From Catonia carolina (lineage: Eukaryota; Arthropoda; Insecta; Hemiptera; Achilidae): a stretch of 64,000 nt of DNA. The position numbers and the translations under genes were made by a program. The notes beneath the pieces are model-generated. The model was not told the DNA's origin and ran no database searches. It was given only the letters and a program-made list of their open reading frames with translations. The DNA lies in the NCBI GenBank assembly GCA_035578175.1, contig JAQMRL010000006.1:21487506-21551505 (forward strand), in the 5' to 3' direction. This document shows positions 59,221 to 64,000 of the stretch, one piece after another; position 1 is the stretch's first letter; each line of letters starts with the position of its first letter.

Positions 59221-59250
<30 letters not shown>
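59213..59250. repeat. (AAT)n microsatellite
   Basis: About 10 AAT units just before a SINE E insertion. Confidence 0.9.
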
Positions 59251-59254
<4 letters not shown>

Positions 59255-59262
59255 TAACGATT

Positions 59263-59643
59263 TTGCCATTACAGGCAATGTTAAATTATTTATACTCAAT
59301 TTGTTTGTTCCAGGGCTACAAAAATAGTTCTGTTTCTTATCACATTGTCAGCCAATTATATGAAAAGCATTTAAGAACAGAAGAGGTAGAGGTGTAAAAG
59401 ACATAAGTCAGAGTTATCTCCCCTGAAAGTAATGAATTTCATAAACAGCCAGACCTTGTAGTGAATGAAATGAAAGTATCATTTGCATGGTGAAAAGTAA
59501 ATGCTTTTCAGAGGGTCTGGAATGCTGATAAGCATACTTTTTCACTCAGTGAAGAAGGCAATTGTTACCACCTTACTCCTCATTTTACTTAGCAAAGCCT
59601 CTAGACTTTCAAACCACCCTTTCGGCTGATGACCTAAACAACA
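59263..59643 (+). mobile_element. SINE family E copy
   Basis: ttgccattacaggcaatgtt ... gacctaaacaacaa. TSD aaaataacgatt at 59251-59262 and 59644-59655. Confidence 0.85.
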
Positions 59644-59760
59644 AAAATAACGATTATTTTAAAAATTTATTCAAAAATATAAAAACACAATCAAAGGGAT
59701 GTAAATTGAGAAAGTAACACGGATATTTACTTGTTAATTTGATTGGAAAAAGTATTAACC
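59588..59760 (+). repeat. Direct duplication, copy 1
   Basis: End of SINE E plus 100 bp of flank (ttattcaaaaatataaaaac, ttgattggaaaaagtattaa). Occurs again at 60242-60402. Confidence 0.85.
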
Positions 59761-59779
59761 GTTTCGACAAGGAGTGTTT

Positions 59780-60236
59780 TTCTGTGAAACAGAAGAATTG
59801 CGGAAATCAAAACGCGCTCTCAAAACAACTGTTTTATCTAACGTCATTACTGATGAAAAATTTTGAAAAAAATACTGCTGATTCATATAATACGTACGCC
59901 CCTTTTGAATATAATTACATGAAAATTGCCTCATAATTCTTTGCGTTAGGGACGTGAAATTTTCATCCGCAAAAATGTTTGTGTTTACTTTAAATTTTTT
60001 ACTATAAGGGGATTAAATTTCAGTTTAGCAAAAAATTTATAAAACATGTTTTGTAGAAAAGAGTTTACTGAATAATTGTATATTTTTTATTTAAATTTCC
60101 GTAAATATTTGACGAAGTTACAGAATGTTCAAAATGAGTACATTTTGGAAGGTGAAGAGATGGTATTTTACATTCTTTACGGTGACGTCACCCATTATTA
60201 CATGTCGGTTGCAACTGTAAGCAAATAAAGTGGTTG
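59780..60236 (+). repeat. Dispersed repeat R3, second copy
   Basis: See 2130-2545. It includes the ttacattctttacggtgacg stretch also found near 4868. It sits exactly between the two direct-duplication copies. Confidence 0.65.
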
Positions 60237-60241
60237 TAAGC

Positions 60242-60402
60242 CTCTAGACGTTTAAACCACCCTTTCGGCTGATGACCTAAACAACAATAATAACGATTTT
60301 TTTAGAAATTTATTCAAAAATATAAAAACATTATCAAAGGGATGTAAATTGAGAATGTAATACGGATATTTACTTGTTAATTTGATTGGAAAAAGTATTA
60401 AT
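60242..60402 (+). repeat. Direct duplication, copy 2
   Basis: gcctctagacgtttaaacca ... ttgattggaaaaagtattaa, matching 59588-59760 with about 5 percent differences. Confidence 0.85.
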
Positions 60403-61489
60403 ACCTTTAGAATTCCGGGTGATCAAAAATACGATTTATCGAAGTTTGTACAAATGCCGAACAATGGAAGCATTGGCTACCAAGAAAAATTATTGTTTGT
60501 TCGACCAACTTTAAATTTTATACTTTGAATAAAAACTATTGGAAAAGATACACGTGTAGGCTTGTACGGGATGCAGTTTTGTTTTTATGGTCAACGATAA
60601 ACATTTTTTTTTTAAAGTGAGTGTTTTAGATTTAGTACGAACACACGCTGGGTAAGAAGAGATCAAATCGTGGACTATAAAATGCTATCTTAACGATCAT
60701 TTTGTACTTCATTACGATAATGCAGAATATAAACTGCACGCGGATTTCATAATAATTCACCTTCTTGTCATGGTTAAAAACATTTTAAGAAACAACCAGT
60801 GGCAAAAACATGGTAATAAAAAATATTTATTTTATCTTTTTGTACCTTTAAGAAATAATACGACTTCTTGAAAATTACTTTAATATCATGTATTTAATAT
60901 TATAAAATAATTCATGTTAAATTTTTAATAAAAAAATTTCTTTTGATGTAAAATATAATTTTGAAATTTATTGAAAATTATTACGAACTTTAATGACATT
61001 ATCTGATTTTATTAGAGAATATAATACGCCTTAAATTTCTATTCGAATAAATAAAATTTAAACTTTATCGTACTTTTAAAAATATAGGAATACTTAAATT
61101 TCACTGGTATTAAAAGGTCAAATTTATTTATTGAAGTTTATAAAAGTATGATTCTTTATTAAAGCACAAATTTTATGTATAATCTTTGTTCAATAAGTTT
61201 ACTTAGGATTAAAGTACTGTTAAATTTAAGACAATTTAAATTTAAGACAAATATGTGTAGGCAGTAGCATAAAAGCCTTTTAGATGTACATTGATATTTA
61301 TTAACGTTTCTTCAAACATCCAGTCATAATATTATTAATATATTATTACTCAAAAACCCATAGAATTATCATATTTAAAATAAAATAATACTGAAATAAA
61401 AGGAAAAAACCTACGCAGTAGTTAATACGGGTTAAGGGCTTTTCATAGCCCGGAAATATGTTAAAAATATATTTCTTAAATGCTCTCAA
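60403..61489. other. AT-rich unassigned region
   Basis: No supported feature. Confidence 0.4.
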
Positions 61490-61802
61490 GGCCATTTCAC
61501 ACTGGCGTAGCGTCGCTTGAGCGACGTGGCGGATATATCTCGTAATGTAATCTAATAGTGCATTTCAGACTGGCGTTGTGTCACGTCGCTCGAGCTACGT
61601 AATACGCGTACCCCAGCAACGTCAAAACGCAACTTAAAATGTAATGTAATGATATATTCGTAGCGTCGCAAACGTAGCTTGGCTCGTGCATGCATGCGCA
61701 CTGTGTCTGTCAACCACGTGCTCCGTTAACAGCTGTTCTTATTTCTGTCTGTTGTAACAAAAGTCTCTCGCTGCGAATGCTCCAGTTGCATTGGAAAGCG
61801 AT

Positions 61803-61998
61803 GTTGTTTAGGTAATCAGCCGAAAGGCTGGTTTGAACCTGTAGAGGTTTTACTAAGTAAATTGAAAAGTGAGGTGGTTTACCATTGCCTTACTCACTGA
61901 GGGAAAAAGTCGCTTATCAGCATGCTGGGCCCTCTGAAAAGATAATATTTTCCACTCTGCAAATGTGGCACCTTTATTTCATTCACCACAGGGTCTGG
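61803..61998 (-). mobile_element. SINE family E, 5'-truncated, nested
   Basis: Minus strand: cagaccctgtggtgaatgaa ... cagcctttcggctgattacc ... aaacaaca end at 61803. Confidence 0.8.
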
Positions 61999-62269
61999 TT
62001 GTTGCACCACCATCGACTTCGTCCGGTGGCCAAACACTTAAATGTGAACTAAAAAAATAGTTAATAAAAATTTTTGAGCGGTAGCTCTGTCAGCAGAGTA
62101 TGAGAAATAAATAAAAAAGACTATATCTCCTTACTCACAGTAAATATTTAATGAATAATAAACTACTAACTAAATCACCTAACTACTAACAAAATTATCC
62201 TTAAAATACCCTAACCTATTATAAAATATAGCCAACCTTTTTTTCCTCGACGTTAATATAAAAACAAGA

Positions 62270-62545
62270 AATTAAAAACCCTTAATAAATATACTTAATA
62301 AAATATACAATTAAATGTCTCCCCTTCCTTCTTCTTCTCCTTCGTTCTGCTGGTCACCCTCGTTCTCCGTCACTCCTTGTTCTCCTACTCAATTCTTCAG
62401 CTACTCCTTCTTTACAAACTTCTCTGTTCCACTTTTTAAACCCAAGGAAACTGATGTGAATTTCCTGGGTTCAAACCAGGAAACCTCTGGTTGACAAGCC
62501 TCCCTCTCCCACCAACCGTTCAACCAACCTGCTGGGCCAACGGGA
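62270..62545 (-). mobile_element. tRNA-like SINE, family F
   Basis: Minus head gcccagcaggttggttgaac with A-box-like ggttggttgaacggttggtg and B box ggtttgaacccagg, a purine-rich body (62330-62400) and an A-rich end. Single copy in the window. Confidence 0.5.
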
Positions 62546-62752
62546 AGGAGAACTACCCCAATGATTGGCTGAAAGTTGGTAGGTGGAAGAAAGGTCCAAA
62601 AACACAGAGGGAGAAATACCCCGGTCTAGTGAATATCAGATGATTGACCGTTGGCGATATTTACAACTTATTGTTTAACTACTATTCTAATGTAACTTAT
62701 TCTAACAATGGGGGTTTTTGTCAGGCATTATTAAATGGCTTGTACTGAGTAG

Positions 62753-62789
62753 TGGAAGTTATAGTAATTGGGAATTACTATAACTTCCA
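62753..62789. repeat. Perfect 17-bp hairpin
   Basis: Arms tggaagttatagtaatt / reverse complement with a GGG loop. Confidence 0.9.
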
Positions 62790-63104
62790 TTGTTTGTACA
62801 ATATTGTAACTTTTGCAATGGTATAATAGTTAAAAAGTTAAAAAGCAACATCCCGTATTCACTCGACCACATGTTGTAAACAACTAGTGAGTGAGCAAAT
62901 AAAATGAAAAATTGAAAACGTAGGTTTAGGATGTCGCTTTCGATTAGGTCGGTCCGTATATCGAGTATTGATAATCGATAACACGTTGACAACATTTTCT
63001 GAAAACGTCGCTTGAGCAACGCTACGCCATTGTGAAATGGCCTTTACTCCATCTTTTAATGTACGTCTGTCCAGCGTATGTCCTAATGTATTTCATTTTT
63101 CGAT

Positions 63105-63246
63105 TTAATTCCGATTGTTCTGTAATAATGCTGACGATGAGAAGGATGGTGCAGTAAGATGAAAAATGCTAGATCTGGCCGGGAATCGGACCAAGGAACC
63201 CCAGCGTAGAAGCCAGTTGAGCTGACCACTACACCACGGGCCGGTT
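63105..63246 (-). mobile_element. SINE family B copy
   Basis: Minus head ccggcccgtggtgtagtggt, tcagctcaactggcttc, B-box-like ggtccgattcccggc, then gatctagcatttttcatc. Confidence 0.75.
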
Positions 63247-63346
63247 TTTCCGCCAGGATTTTTTGCATGAAAATCCTGGAACCTTTGCGTCAAAAGAGTA
63301 TTTTAATAAGCTTAAGTGCTTGAAGATCCTTTCCATTCTTCTTTAA

Positions 63347-63909
63347 CCCTTTCAGTACCAACGTCTGGAAAACAGGACGTCGATATCTTTTACATAGTTA
63401 TAACATCCGATTTACCGGACGTTCGTAAGTTATACATAACGTGCCAACGTCCTGATAACCGAACATTTCCAAAAAAACTTTTAAACAAAAATTAGAAATA
63501 TTGCATTTTGAAACCACCTCCGTGGAGTAGTGACTAGCGCGCTAATCTACAAAGCGAAAGGTCCCGGGTTCGATTCCCGGCTAGGGTCTGGGAATTTTAA
63601 CACGTTAAAACCAACATTAAGGTACCAAAACCCACAGTAGTTGCTAATGACCAAGCTGTCGATGTAACTTTAAATAAGCTAAAAAAAACTATTTTAAATA
63701 TTTTTAGTGTTATTAACTGTGAACTCAGTAAAAATTAATTTTTAATAGGATATTTTATTTTTCTGTAACGTTGAAATTTTGGTCGGCAATGGCAGGCTTA
63801 CGCCTGCAAGTTTTCAAAATAAGGGCTGGCACTTTTTGTTCATTCTTATTCAAATTAAATAACATTTTAGATCAAACTTTTAAATATTATTGTTTCGGCA
63901 CTGAAAGGG
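63347..63909. mobile_element. piggyBac-like MITE with nested SINE
   Basis: TTAA at 63343-63346 and 63910-63913 flanks inverted ends ccctttcagtacc / (reversed) ccctttcagtgcc. TTAA duplication with CCCTTT ends is the piggyBac signature. Subterminal sequence has repeated acgtc..gacgt palindromes (63360-63460). No transposase. Confidence 0.8.
63513..63690 (+). mobile_element. tRNA-derived SINE, family C, nested
   Basis: Head cctccgtggagtagtgacta (A box), gcgcgctaatctac, B box gggttcgattcccgg, body cagtagttgctaatgacc, end aactttaaataagct plus A-run. Inside the piggyBac-like MITE. Confidence 0.85.
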
Positions 63910-64000
63910 TTAAACAAATTTTACTGATAACGACGAAAATAACTTTAAATTTACCGACGAAATTTAAGGACAAAATTTTACTGATAACGACGATAATGAC

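Larger units (their letters stand above)
61490..63042. mobile_element. Inverted-repeat DNA element with GGCC ends
   Basis: Left end ggccatttcacactggcgta, right end (reversed) ggccatttcacaatggcgta, continuing gcg..cgcttgagcgacg / gcgttgctcaagcgacg, about 40 bp. A second diverged copy of the end lies at 61560-61605. GGCCNTTTCACA-type ends are known in PIF/Harbinger-like elements, but I find no clear 3-bp target duplication and no transposase, so the superfamily is open. It carries a SINE E (minus) and another SINE. Confidence 0.6.

Overview
This window looks like AT-rich nuclear DNA from an insect, possibly a hemipteran, though that is only an impression. The clues are spliced exons with GT/AG borders and large introns, several Tc1/mariner families, pogo-like and piggyBac-like elements, many eroded APE-type LINEs, tRNA-derived SINEs and a Helentron-like element with a CA microsatellite core. 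There are no bacterial-style operons. I see no functional tRNA or rRNA gene and no CRISPR array.

The only host gene I can support is the C-terminal half of a PRC1/Ase1/MAP65-type microtubule-bundling protein on the + strand. It has a 53-codon exon at 1140-1298, then a basic-tail exon present twice (9172-9330 and 13032-13193), then a terminal exon with a stop at 19184-19402. The exons are all phase 0 and join without breaking frame. The terminal exon recurs downstream as two further forward copies (22809-23060, 25470-25721) and two inverted copies (23180-23461, 25830-26111). These lie inside a tandemly repeated unit of about 2.65 kb that also carries roughly 500-bp 3'-flank satellite monomers and an inverted piece of the upstream intron, including a mariner nested in a pogo-like element. 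The forward and inverted copies form long near-perfect palindromes, so readthrough RNA could fold into a hairpin directed at the gene's own last exon.

1-7.7 kb: LINE fragments, a mariner remnant, a 34-bp-arm hairpin and a 5'-truncated LINE with target-site duplication (TSD). 7.7-17.5 kb: duplicated block of Helentron-like repeat + exon + mariner, with later LINE and IS630/mariner insertions. 17.6-28 kb: the terminal-exon rearrangement. 28-31 kb: a SINE, a deleted pogo/jerky element and an apparently intact mariner (29643-30965) with a 355-residue DD34D transposase. 31-50 kb: Helentron-like copies, SINEs, an inverted repeat, a jockey-type LINE, an interrupted IS630 element and a possible solo LTR. 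50-64 kb: LINE scraps, four SINE families, a THAP-domain relic, a GGCC-ended inverted-repeat element and a piggyBac-like MITE with TTAA ends.

All assignments come from reading sequence and translations by eye. Family names rest on remembered motif patterns, not searches. Apart from the PRC1-like exons and the one intact mariner, essentially every open frame belongs to a decayed mobile element or to simple-sequence DNA.
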